Assembly (NCBI RefSeq): GCF_001969385.1
Contig: NZ_CP014803.1
Span: forward strand, 1-64,000
Length of the DNA stretch: 64,000 nucleotides
Reading direction: 5' to 3'
Origin: Salipiger profundus
Lineage (GTDB): Bacteria > Pseudomonadota > Alphaproteobacteria > Rhodobacterales > Rhodobacteraceae
The position numbers and the translations under genes are program-made. Position 1 is the stretch's first letter; each line of letters begins with the position of its first letter. Below the pieces are notes generated by a model, which saw nothing but the letters and a program-made list of their open reading frames with translations, had not been told where the DNA came from and ran no database searches. Positions 9,101-15,778 of the stretch are shown here, one piece after another.

Positions 9101-10419
9101 TTCGCCATGAGGATGGTCTCGAGCTGGGCTTCGGAGAGATGGCCCCCCTCGATCAGGCGACCGGGCAGGCGCAGATCGGCGGCGGCTTCGTTCGACGGGA
9201 CTGGGGGCGCCACCGAGGCCATGGCGATGCTCTCGACGAGCGGCGTGGGATGCTCTTGCGCACCCGCGATCTCGATCCGCTGCGGACGGTAACGGGCATA
9301 GATGTCGGAGACGGGGGTGTTTTCCCGGGGTGTGTCGAGATTGGTGAAGGACAGCGGGACAGCGGCGTGGGATGTCGATTTGACAGTAGAGGTTGCGGTG
9401 GCGGGGAGCTTGCGCGCGGCGGGCGCACCGCCTTGCCGTGGGACATGCCGGACCTGTGCTCTGGTCTGGACGAGAGACGCACCGGGTCGCGACTTACCGA
9501 TGTTATCGACGATTTCCCGCGCCGCATCCAAATCGTCGACAGCTGAGCGCACAAACTCGACGTCTTCCTGCAGCTTGTCGAAGACCATGAGCTGCGTTTC
9601 GACGGTGGTGCCAAGTTTGCGATAGACATGGCCGGGGATGGTGAGCGCAAGGCGCGGTTTTGCGATGGCCGAGGCCCGTGCCCAATGCCCCGCATCCCGT
9701 TCCGGCGTGAAGCCCGTGGGCATAATTGCAACGAGACGCCCGCCGGGCGCGAGGCGTTTGGCTGCGGAGATCAGATGTTTCGCCGCGATGTGCTTGTCGC
9801 GCGACCGATCGACCGAGGAGGCGAAAGGCGGGTTCATCACGATAACACTGGGAAGTTCGGAGGTTTCGAGAAGATCGTCGATATGCTCGGCGTCGAAGCC
9901 GGTCACCTGTATATCAAAGATCGCCTCGAGAAGCGCCCGGCGAAAGGAGTCGATCTCGTTGAGCATCGGCTTGCCGCCAGAGCGAACGGCAAAACCGGTC
10001 AGTGCGCCGGTGCCTGCGGAGGGTTCGAGGAAGGTTTCGCCGGGACGGATGGCCGCGGCACGCGTGACCAGCGCCGCATAGGGCAGCGGCGTCGAGAACT
10101 GTTGCAGGCGGATCTGCTGCTCGGAGCGCCGCGTCTCCGTCAGAAGCCGTGAGGAGAGCAATCTGGCCATCGCAAGCGCGTCCGAACTGCTGTCCCGCAC
10201 AAGCTGCATGACCGCGGCGGCCTGCATCAGGTCATAGGCCATGCGCCAGAACCACGCGCCGCCGGCATCGCTGCCACCGAAAGTCTCGCGCATGATCCGA
10301 GCGAGCGATGAGCTCTTGAGCGGTTGCTTCTCAATCTCGCTGCCGATCAGGCGAATGGCCTGAAGAAGGTGAGGTTTCGATGGGAAATCGCGTGCGAGTA
10401 CCGGGCTTCGGTTGTCCAT
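6163..10419 (-). CDS. Strawberry-notch-type methyltransferase-helicase fusion
   Basis: The 1418-residue product has an N-terminal class I methyltransferase-like part and a long SF2 helicase part. The first has a motif I-like stretch (ETFLEPSAGTGALTGF, about residue 130) and NPPF near residue 200. The helicase part holds LGDGTGCGKGRE as Walker A (about residue 485), a DEAH box (FDEAHAMQN) near 595, and C-terminal helicase motifs including GGTGRSYHAA and QGLGRTHRS near 1010. This order is that of plasmid and phage proteins related to strawberry notch. NPPF suggests adenine-N6 chemistry, but activity is inferred. A role in protecting or remodelling plasmid DNA on entry is plausible next to ArdC. 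The ATG at 10419 has GGACAG seven bases upstream. Confidence 0.88.
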   Translation of the reverse strand: MDNRSPVLARDFPSKPHLLQAIRLIGSEIEKQPLKSSSLARIMRETFGGSDAGGAWFWRMAYDLMQAAAVMQLVRDSSSDALAMARLLSSRLLTETRRSEQQIRLQQFSTPLPYAALVTRAAAIRPGETFLEPSAGTGALTGFAVRSGGKPMLNEIDSFRRALLEAIFDIQVTGFDAEHIDDLLETSELPSVIVMNPPFASSVDRSRDKHIAAKHLISAAKRLAPGGRLVAIMPTGFTPERDAGHWARASAIAKPRLALTIPGHVYRKLGTTVETQLMVFDKLQEDVEFVRSAVDDLDAAREIVDNIGKSRPGASLVQTRAQVRHVPRQGGAPAARKLPATATSTVKSTSHAAVPLSFTNLDTPRENTPVSDIYARYRPQRIEIAGAQEHPTPLVESIAMASVAPPVPSNEAAADLRLPGRLIEGGHLSEAQLETILMANDAHARDLPGRFTIDEDQTRMTRADTDLEAKAYRLGYFLGDGTGCGKGRECAGLILVNWLAGRRKAVWISKSATLIEDAIRDWTDLGGSPADIQPLSKWKPDQPIPMGDGILFVTYATLRSAGKCGTTRLSQVLDWMGEDFDGVLAFDEAHAMQNAAGSDAGRGVKPSQQGLAGLRLQLAAPRARVFYVSATGATSVQNLAYASRLGLWGQGPEYPFPSRESFVSAMEAGGVAAMEVVARDLKTLGFYTARALSFDGVEYDVLEHALTPAQIEIYDAYAGAFRTIHHNLEAALTATGVNDASGQTNASAAKASAKSRFESTKQRFFNHLLMGMKAPTVIRAIEEDVADGYACVIQVVSTGESLLKRRLEAMDPEDELVQGALTPRDYVLSYLEQAFPIHAQKLIEIDGNMVAEPLRDANGALVVSREAEALRDAAMMELMSLAPIPAALDQILWAFGDEAVAEVTGRSIRPLKSGDGALFIEKRSASSNSSETRAFMDGEKDILIFSDAGGTGRSYHAAQTAKNQKRRRHYLLEPGWRADAAIQGLGRTHRSAQVSAPFFRVCTSDVHGEKRFTSTIARRLDQLGALTKGQRETGSQGMFREEDNLESPIARGALRGYYADLAAGRAGAMSFEQFCDWTALRLIDQDGVLLEELPPIQRFLNRVLALPIHMQNALFAEFMSRIADQTERARAAGTLDLGVETLHGERIEQVSAEDLWTCPRSGAVTRIIGLEVTDPVHVLAAEEALDRNPDKQPMINRASGRVALISSRPMQMYDEEIVTLMRKVTRPSGSTYVEEGKFQASAWEEIKPSEFRRLWDKEADSLPKTATTKLYLLTGLLLPIWKDIPSGNERIYRVTPEGQASMIGRTVSEDGAAALRARFMVGTPKTPQEVLTAALGSTAPVDLGRGLTLIRRRVAGAARLEIDGADRGMIDGLKAMGCFTEIIAFQLRVFVPHGEGVDTAAILSRITGAQTGASQEAA

Positions 10420-10450
10420 ATCGTCTGTCCTTTGAGTCAGGTTGTGGGTT

Positions 10451-10481
10451 CGACAGGACAGAAAGCCGCCTCTGCGCTTTT
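10451..10481 (-). promoter_or_regulatory. Shared upstream box, copy 3
   Basis: The minus strand reads CAGAGGCGGCTTTCTGTCC, 32-62 bases before the helicase start. It shares bases with the hairpin after the DUF6927-like gene. Confidence 0.45.
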
Positions 10482-10499
10482 GTCTGCGCGGAGGCGGCT
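10464..10499 (-). terminator. Terminator-like hairpin after the DUF6927-like gene
   Basis: AGCCGCCTC and GAGGCGGCT form nine-base arms, with further GCGC pairing inside. The hairpin lies 33-68 bases after the stop. Only TTTCT follows on the minus strand, so termination may be weak. Confidence 0.5.
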
Positions 10500-10531
10500 C
10501 AAGGCTGGACAGATGGCGACGCTGCCGGCGG

Positions 10532-11188
10532 TCAGGAACCGTTCCCGGCAAAGAACTCCGCCAGAACGGGGCTCGCGTCACCCTTCGCGGTGCCGAGAAG
10601 CTCGGACCCGGCAAGCGAGGCCTTAGACAGACGCATGAGGCCGCCTGTCTCCTCGATGCGGTAGCAGCGACGCTTCTGCCGCCCGCGCCGATAATGGGTA
10701 GCGGTCACGATCTGGCAGGTGCTGCCATCGGTCAGCGTGACGGGCGCAGCGAGCTTGATCCTGTCGCCCTCTTCGTATTCCGGGATCGCGGCCCAGTCGC
10801 GGCAGCGCTGGCGCCAGGCATGGGCATGGCTGTCGGGATCCTTCAACTCGGACAACAGGGCAAGAAGACCGAGCGGTGCCCGCGACTCCACCGGCCCGGC
10901 GCTCTCCTCCATGTCCTTGTAGCCCCAGCAGCCATCGTCGTAGCGCGTCAGGAAGACGGCCCCGAAGGTGATCGACCCGTCCTCGTCGGTCACATAGGTC
11001 GCATCCTCGACCCGCGAGCCGTCGATATTCGTGACCTTCGCTGCCGCATACCAGGTCGAGCCGACCTTGCAGGCCTTGAGCAACAATGTCTTGCGGGTAT
11101 CCGTCTCGAAAGTGCAAAGCCGTGTGATTTCCGCTTTCTCGTCCGCGTAGGTTTTGACGCGGCGGTCGGTATAGAAAAGCCAGCCCAC
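10532..11188 (-). CDS. DUF6927-like protein
   Basis: This 218-residue protein begins with GTG at 11188 (MGWLFYTDRRV). It shows SDE-like and aromatic motifs including STWYAAAKV, ITFGAVFLTRYDDGCWGYKDMEES and WRQRCRDWAA. The pattern fits small plasmid proteins grouped as DUF6927, whose function is unknown to me. The GTG overlaps the TAG stop of the gene before it by one base, so the pair is translationally coupled. A hairpin follows the stop and probably ends the transcript that starts before the ParB-like gene. Confidence 0.7.
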   Translation of the reverse strand: MGWLFYTDRRVKTYADEKAEITRLCTFETDTRKTLLLKACKVGSTWYAAAKVTNIDGSRVEDATYVTDEDGSITFGAVFLTRYDDGCWGYKDMEESAGPVESRAPLGLLALLSELKDPDSHAHAWRQRCRDWAAIPEYEEGDRIKLAAPVTLTDGSTCQIVTATHYRRGRQKRRCYRIEETGGLMRLSKASLAGSELLGTAKGDASPVLAEFFAGNGS

Positions 11189-11781
11189 TATGCTGCCCTC
11201 CGGTCATCGATTTCGATGAGCGCATCGAGCGGCACGCGGTAAGGCAGCATCTCGTCGAAATCCTCGCAATTGCCGCTATTCTGCACGAGGGCGTGGGTGT
11301 CGGTGGCGTCCTTCAGGATCACCCGGAACGTCCCGCCGAGACCGGAGGGCACGTCGTAGGTGCCGCCGATCAGGTAGTCAGCGGCGCGGCGCAGGAAAAC
11401 GCAGATCGTGTGGCCATCGGTTGCCAGCCGGATAGTGTCGTGACCGCGGTCGATCAGCATCTGCACGTCATCGAGAATGTCGGTGTAGAACTGGCCCGTC
11501 AGATCGCGAAACGCCACCTGCCGCGCCGCCATCCAATCCGGATCGCGGAACGGGTTGATGCCCTTGGCGAAGGCATATGTGGGATCGGCGCGTTCGGTGG
11601 TGACGATCCGCGTGGTCGAACCGTCGATGCCATTGGAGCGCAGATGCACACCATTGCCGACGATCAGGATCAGGGCGGGTTTGCCCACCGGCCCGTTCCA
11701 GTTGGGAAGGAAGGTGGAGCAGCCGCGCGCATGCGCGATCTGCGCCGCGACGCTCGCCGCAGTGAAGCTAAGAAGGGACAT
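11188..11781 (-). CDS. Conserved plasmid hypothetical protein
   Basis: From the ATG at 11781 the product is 197 residues and begins MSLLSFTAASVAAQIAHA. It has a hydrophobic strand (PALILIVGNGVHLRSNGID) near residue 35 and a C-terminal part with GGTYDVPSGLGGTFRVILKDA. No signal peptide, transmembrane helix or catalytic motif is obvious and I do not recognise a family. It lies 70 bases after the ParB-like gene and overlaps the DUF6927-like gene by one base. The three probably form one operon. Confidence 0.65.
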   Translation of the reverse strand: MSLLSFTAASVAAQIAHARGCSTFLPNWNGPVGKPALILIVGNGVHLRSNGIDGSTTRIVTTERADPTYAFAKGINPFRDPDWMAARQVAFRDLTGQFYTDILDDVQMLIDRGHDTIRLATDGHTICVFLRRAADYLIGGTYDVPSGLGGTFRVILKDATDTHALVQNSGNCEDFDEMLPYRVPLDALIEIDDRRAA

Positions 11782-11851
11782 GGGATTTACCTGTAAGATG
11801 GAGGGAAGGGTGCGACCCGCGCCGGACATGCCGAGCGGGCCGCCTGCTCGA

Positions 11852-13825
11852 TCAGGCCGCTTCGGCGACCTTGGTTTCATCTTCGGGTGTCTCGGCCTCA
11901 CTGGCGTCGACCGGTTCGGCGCCTGCCGTCTGCATCATCGGCGGGCACCAGGACGCGACCGCCGCCCGCTGCGCTTCCGTCAGCGTGGCGAAGGGCTCGG
12001 CGAAGAGCTTGTCGCAGAATTCGACGACTTGCTTTTTGGTCGAAGAGGCCAATGTCACCGCTTCTTGAGCAAGCCCCAGCTCCTCGCCGAGAATCTTCAG
12101 GAGCCAGGCCTTCTTAAAGCGGTTGAAAAGCGCCGCATTCGGTGTCCAGTGCGCCCGGATGTCCGGCATGATCTCGATCTCGAAGTCGTGCATCAAGCTG
12201 TCGCGCTGCCGGTCCCGCGCGAAGCAGGACTGCGTCGTGGCCGCTGCGGCATAGGCCACGAGTTTCGCCTTCTCGCCCGCATCGAGCGCCCGGAATAGCG
12301 CGAACTGGTCGGCAGGGGATTTCGCGTCATCGCCCCAGGAGAGGTCGAGTGCGTCATGGGCCTCGGCCACCTGCTCAAGCGAGGTGCCGTCGATCTCGTC
12401 CATCTTGGCGTGGGTGCGATATTCCTGGCGGGCATCGACCTTGATCGCCTGGGTGACGCCCATGCCGATGGTCAGCACATCCGTAACCAGCTTGAAGAGC
12501 GTGAGATCGAGCGTCGCCTCCGGGTGCATCGCCATTGCCGCGCCGAGCGCCATCGCCCGCTCGGTCTTCAGGTCCTCGGTGAGCGAGGCGGGATAGGTGA
12601 TCTCATCACTGTCAGCCGTGCCGTGGTCCTTTGACGTACCCGAGGCCTTGCCCGCGCTTTCGACCCTGTCCTCGGGACGCACCAGGCCGACATGCAGACT
12701 GATCTTGCCATGCGACCAGGCGGCGATCACGCCAGAGCGCGCAAGATCCTCGGCGCCGTAGGCCTCCTGCAGATCCCGTGCTTCGGCCTCCAACTCATCG
12801 ACCCGATCGTAGAGTTCATTGTAGGCCGCGTCCTCGAGCTCCTCGTTCTCCATCTCGCGTTCCAGTTTCTCAAGCTCGGCGGTGATCTCATCGACACGTT
12901 TACGGCCTTTCTCGTCGGGCTCGACCGGACCTGGATAGACCCGGCCATAGTCTGCCATGGCGGCATAGTCGTACTGGATGACCGCATCGGCCCAGGCAAA
13001 GCCGATCTCTGCCCGAGCCTCTTCGGCGGCGGCGGCGAGTTTTTCGAGGAGGATCGTTTCGACCAGCGCGGAATCCTCGAGCACGGAATGCTCGTCCAGC
13101 AGATCGGCCGCGATGGCGCCGCCGCGCGCCTCGTAGTCTTTGCGCACGAAGGCCCCGATATCGTCGCTGACCTGGACGCCGCGGGACTTCAGCGCGTTCC
13201 GCACGGTGTAGGCCTGGACATAGTTGTCCTCCTTGGTGAGCGCCTCGAAGACCTCGCGTTGCACCTCCTGGCTGGGATGATCGGCAAAGGCCTTCATTGT
13301 ATCGAGCGTGATCGATTTGGCGCGGGCCGCGTCGCGGATGTCGGGATGGATGAGCCCATAGCGCAGCCGGCCTTTCACGGCAGCGACCGTGGTACCGAAG
13401 GTCTTGGCGATGGTTTCCGGCGTCTGACCGTCGATCTCCATCATCCGGGCGAAGGCCTCAAACTCGTCGATGGCATTCATCGGCGCCTGGGTGATGTTTT
13501 CGGCGAGCGACAACGCGGTGGTCACATCACAATCGTCGGGGACCAGGCGGCAATCGATTTTCGTGCGGTTGGTGAAGCCCTTGACGGTCTTGTCCGCAGC
13601 AAGTTCCAGCAGGGCCGCGTGACGACGGCCACCGGCGAGCACCCCGAACTTGCCGTCGATCTTCTGGACGAGCAGCGGTTGCAGGAGGCCCAATACCGCG
13701 ATGCTGGCCTTTAGATGCGCGATATTCTCGGAGGCGTAGGTCTCGGGGGAATTGGTCCGTACGTTCGCGGGATGGGCGACAAGATCGCCGATGGCGACGG
13801 TGGTGGGTTTGAACGACTGAGTCAT
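11852..13825 (-). CDS. ParB/Spo0J-like nuclease-fold protein (plasmid accessory ParB)
   Basis: The 657-residue product has a ParB N-terminal domain. HPANVRTN is at about residue 18, LLQPLLVQK near 47, LAGGRRHAAL (the ParB box) near 63, and LSLAENITQAPMNAIDEFEAFARM near 105. A helix-turn-helix of KorB type follows, IAKTFGTTVAAVKGRLRYGLI. The long remainder is helical with a coiled segment near 325-370 (ITAELEKLEREMENEELED). It is much longer than partition ParB and is not next to a ParA gene, so I take it as the accessory ParB-like protein common on such plasmids, not the partition protein. The ATG at 13825 has AGAAGG upstream. Confidence 0.85.
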   Translation of the reverse strand: MTQSFKPTTVAIGDLVAHPANVRTNSPETYASENIAHLKASIAVLGLLQPLLVQKIDGKFGVLAGGRRHAALLELAADKTVKGFTNRTKIDCRLVPDDCDVTTALSLAENITQAPMNAIDEFEAFARMMEIDGQTPETIAKTFGTTVAAVKGRLRYGLIHPDIRDAARAKSITLDTMKAFADHPSQEVQREVFEALTKEDNYVQAYTVRNALKSRGVQVSDDIGAFVRKDYEARGGAIAADLLDEHSVLEDSALVETILLEKLAAAAEEARAEIGFAWADAVIQYDYAAMADYGRVYPGPVEPDEKGRKRVDEITAELEKLEREMENEELEDAAYNELYDRVDELEAEARDLQEAYGAEDLARSGVIAAWSHGKISLHVGLVRPEDRVESAGKASGTSKDHGTADSDEITYPASLTEDLKTERAMALGAAMAMHPEATLDLTLFKLVTDVLTIGMGVTQAIKVDARQEYRTHAKMDEIDGTSLEQVAEAHDALDLSWGDDAKSPADQFALFRALDAGEKAKLVAYAAAATTQSCFARDRQRDSLMHDFEIEIMPDIRAHWTPNAALFNRFKKAWLLKILGEELGLAQEAVTLASSTKKQVVEFCDKLFAEPFATLTEAQRAAVASWCPPMMQTAGAEPVDASEAETPEDETKVAEAA

Positions 13826-13897
13826 GACATGTCCTTCTCGACGTGTTTGAGAGGGCCGCACGGGTCTTCGCGCGACCGATCCCCGGATCCGGGAACC

Positions 13898-13930
13898 AAC
13901 AGGACAAGAGGCCCACTTTCCCTTTTTTTG
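13898..13930 (-). promoter_or_regulatory. Shared upstream box, copy 4
   Basis: The minus strand reads GGGAAAGTGGGCCTCTTGTC after an A-run, 73-105 bases before the ParB-like start. Confidence 0.45.
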
Positions 13931-13977
13931 GGGGTCAGTGGGCCCGTCGGTGATGGAAGGTTGGGGTGCGGCCTGCC

Positions 13978-14367
13978 CTACCAGTCGCGCGCCATCATGA
14001 CGGTCAGCACGCGCATGGTGGTCTCGGGGTTCTCGGGCGTTTCCGCCCCATAGCGAAAATCGGAACTGGCCTCATACAGATCCAGTTTCCAGAACACGGT
14101 CTCACCCCGGATCGTCACCGCCCCGAAATCGTGCCAGCCTTCGGGATCGTTGTCCGGCTCGAATGTATTAAAAGCACCGGTGGTCTGGACGGCTTCCATC
14201 ACGAAACCATCACCTGCCTCGATCAGGGACTGGGTTACAACCAGCCGGCCCTGGATCGCCTGATCCGGAGCGATGCCCAGACAGGCAAACTTGCGGAAGG
14301 CATCGTTCTGGGCGGCGATGACGGTGGCATTCGGTCCGGGAAAATCTGCGGGTTCGGCACGGCTCAT
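13978..14367 (-). CDS. DUF3768 protein
   Basis: The 129-residue protein starts MSRAEPADFPG and contains AAQNDAFRK, GRLVVTQSL, FEPDNDPEGWHDFGAV and a late TTMRVLTVMMARDW. These are the hallmark pieces of DUF3768, a family of small plasmid proteins of unknown function in alphaproteobacteria. The ATG at 14367 follows GAAAGGACAGACCC, a fair ribosome site. A shared upstream box sits only 31-62 bases before the start, the closest of the set, so the box may overlap the core promoter. Confidence 0.82.
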   Translation of the reverse strand: MSRAEPADFPGPNATVIAAQNDAFRKFACLGIAPDQAIQGRLVVTQSLIEAGDGFVMEAVQTTGAFNTFEPDNDPEGWHDFGAVTIRGETVFWKLDLYEASSDFRYGAETPENPETTMRVLTVMMARDW

Positions 14368-14397
14368 GGGTCTGTCCTTTCGGGATGTGTTGAAAAC

Positions 14398-14429
14398 ACC
14401 TGACCCAAAGCCAGCTTTTCCTTTCACCA
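14398..14429 (-). promoter_or_regulatory. Shared upstream box, copy 5
   Basis: The minus strand reads GAAAAGCTGGCTTTGGGTC, 31-62 bases before the DUF3768 start. Confidence 0.5.
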
Positions 14430-14457
14430 CGCCCTACCAGCCCGGACAGCCCCGGCC

Positions 14458-15381
14458 TCAAGCGGCCTGTTCCCCCTGCCCCGCCTCCGACGCGGCGACG
14501 AGATAGTCGCAGGCGCGCTGCGCGTCCGCCGCATGTTTGAAGATCGCCCGCTTGTCCGAGCGGAGTACGCGGACCCAGTTGTCGAGATAGGCCGCGTTCA
14601 GCTCCAGCGTATGCGCGGAGAACCCCAGCTTCTGACCCAAAAACACCGTGCAAAGCTCAGCCACAATCTCTTCGCGGGCATAGGCCGTGTTCCCGAACCG
14701 AGCATCGCCATAGCTGCGGTTCAGGCGGTGTCGGGGTTTCGTCCAGTGACCCAGCTCGTGACCCCAGACGGCGTAGAAATTCCGCGGGTTCTCGAAGAGC
14801 TCGATCGGGGGCATGTAAATCTTGTCGAGGTTCGGGACATAACATGCTTCGCGACCAGAGAAGCTGACATTGGCACCGATTGCCTCGAAGAAGCTCTGCA
14901 TATGCGGGATCGGTGCGCGTTCGGGGTGAACTACCGGTTCGGCCGCAGCGGGATGGAAGCGAGGGTCCAACCCCTCGATCTGATCGGCGTTGAAGACGCG
15001 ATAGGATTTCATGAAGGGGATGGTTTTGGGGTCTTCGGTTTCCGCCTCCGCGCCGTGGGCGCTTTCGGCCTGTTCGCGCTCGGCCGTTCCGTAATAGACG
15101 ACCACCGACGATTTCGAGCCCTTGATAATCTTAGCGTCGAGCTCATTCGCCTGCCTCAACGTCATCCAGTAGGGCGAGGAAAATCCGGCCATCAAGGTGC
15201 GCATGGTCAGCAAGAAGTTGTTGACGCCCTGGTAGGGTTCGCCGTTCTGGCGGAGCGGCACGGAACTTCCGCCGACCGTCCAGGGCTTGCGCCAGGACAG
15301 TACGCCCCGGTCGATGATCTTAATGAGTTCGTTGGTGATCGACGCCGTGGCGTCGAACTTTGGCTTGCTGGATTTGGCCAT
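14458..15381 (-). CDS. ardC: ArdC-family antirestriction protein
   Basis: The 307-residue protein has the N-terminal ArdC single-strand DNA-binding domain (ITNELIKIIDRGVLSWRKPW, then YQGVNNFLL and YWMTLRQANEL). Its C-terminal metalloprotease-like domain carries HELGHWTKPRHRLNR near residue 215 and a downstream glutamate in AREEIVAEL. ArdC proteins enter with conjugating DNA and protect it from host restriction. The zinc-binding HExxH-type motif appears here as HELGH and is intact. The ATG at 15381 opens MAKSSKPKFDA. A shared upstream box lies about 140-170 bases ahead. It fits with the methyltransferase-helicase as part of a DNA-establishment set. Confidence 0.9.
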   Translation of the reverse strand: MAKSSKPKFDATASITNELIKIIDRGVLSWRKPWTVGGSSVPLRQNGEPYQGVNNFLLTMRTLMAGFSSPYWMTLRQANELDAKIIKGSKSSVVVYYGTAEREQAESAHGAEAETEDPKTIPFMKSYRVFNADQIEGLDPRFHPAAAEPVVHPERAPIPHMQSFFEAIGANVSFSGREACYVPNLDKIYMPPIELFENPRNFYAVWGHELGHWTKPRHRLNRSYGDARFGNTAYAREEIVAELCTVFLGQKLGFSAHTLELNAAYLDNWVRVLRSDKRAIFKHAADAQRACDYLVAASEAGQGEQAA

Positions 15382-15778
15382 GATGATCTCCGATGTCTGA
15401 AGGCCCGCACGGAAACCGTGCGCGGATCGGAGGGCGGTGCTGGAAGACAGTTTCCCCATGGGTAGCAGGATCCCTCGGGAACCCGGCCGACCCCCTTTCC
15501 CGCCTTCTCCGGATCCAACCGGACTCAAGGCCAGCTTTCACTTTCAAAAAGTCCGAGCACAAGCGGCAGGGTGAACAGTTTCACTGAGGTTCGACGACTA
15601 GCCTGACCGAAGGTAACAATTATCCGGAAAATCAATCTTACTAGCTATAGAACCAGCGCTTACAGTCCTTAAGTGAAAGCTCGAAAACTCATTCACGGTT
15701 ACCAACAAGGCGCTAACGGACTTCACAGCTTGCCCAAACTGTGTTCAGTTGTTCTGACGACTTGAAGAGGGTTTTTCA
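15382..15778. other. Intergenic region between ardC and the kinase operon
   Basis: This divergent gap holds the ardC leader with box copy 6 (15518-15551) and the promoter region of the rightward kinase operon. An inverted repeat AACTG-4-CAGTT at 15737-15750 lies about 30 bases before the kinase start and could be an operator. Base composition becomes visibly AT-richer from about 15590 on. No gene is seen. Confidence 0.5.
15518..15551 (-). promoter_or_regulatory. Shared upstream box, copy 6
   Basis: The minus strand reads GAAAGTGAAAGCTGGCCTTG, followed by AGTCCGG. It is the closest relative of copy 5 and lies about 137-170 bases before ardC. Confidence 0.5.

Noticed and set aside
7093..9546. 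Long plus-strand frames opposite the methyltransferase-helicase gene
   Set aside because: The minus-strand protein has continuous helicase and methyltransferase motifs; the opposite frames are by-products of high GC content.
12692..13714. A 340-codon open frame on the plus strand opposite the ParB-like gene
   Set aside because: It is the mirror of a GC-rich coding sequence whose minus-strand product has clear ParB motifs; the plus-strand product matches nothing.
11852..13825. The ParB-like protein as the plasmid partition protein
   Set aside because: No ParA gene is adjacent and the protein is much longer than partition ParB; repA and repB at 50-52 kb serve that role.
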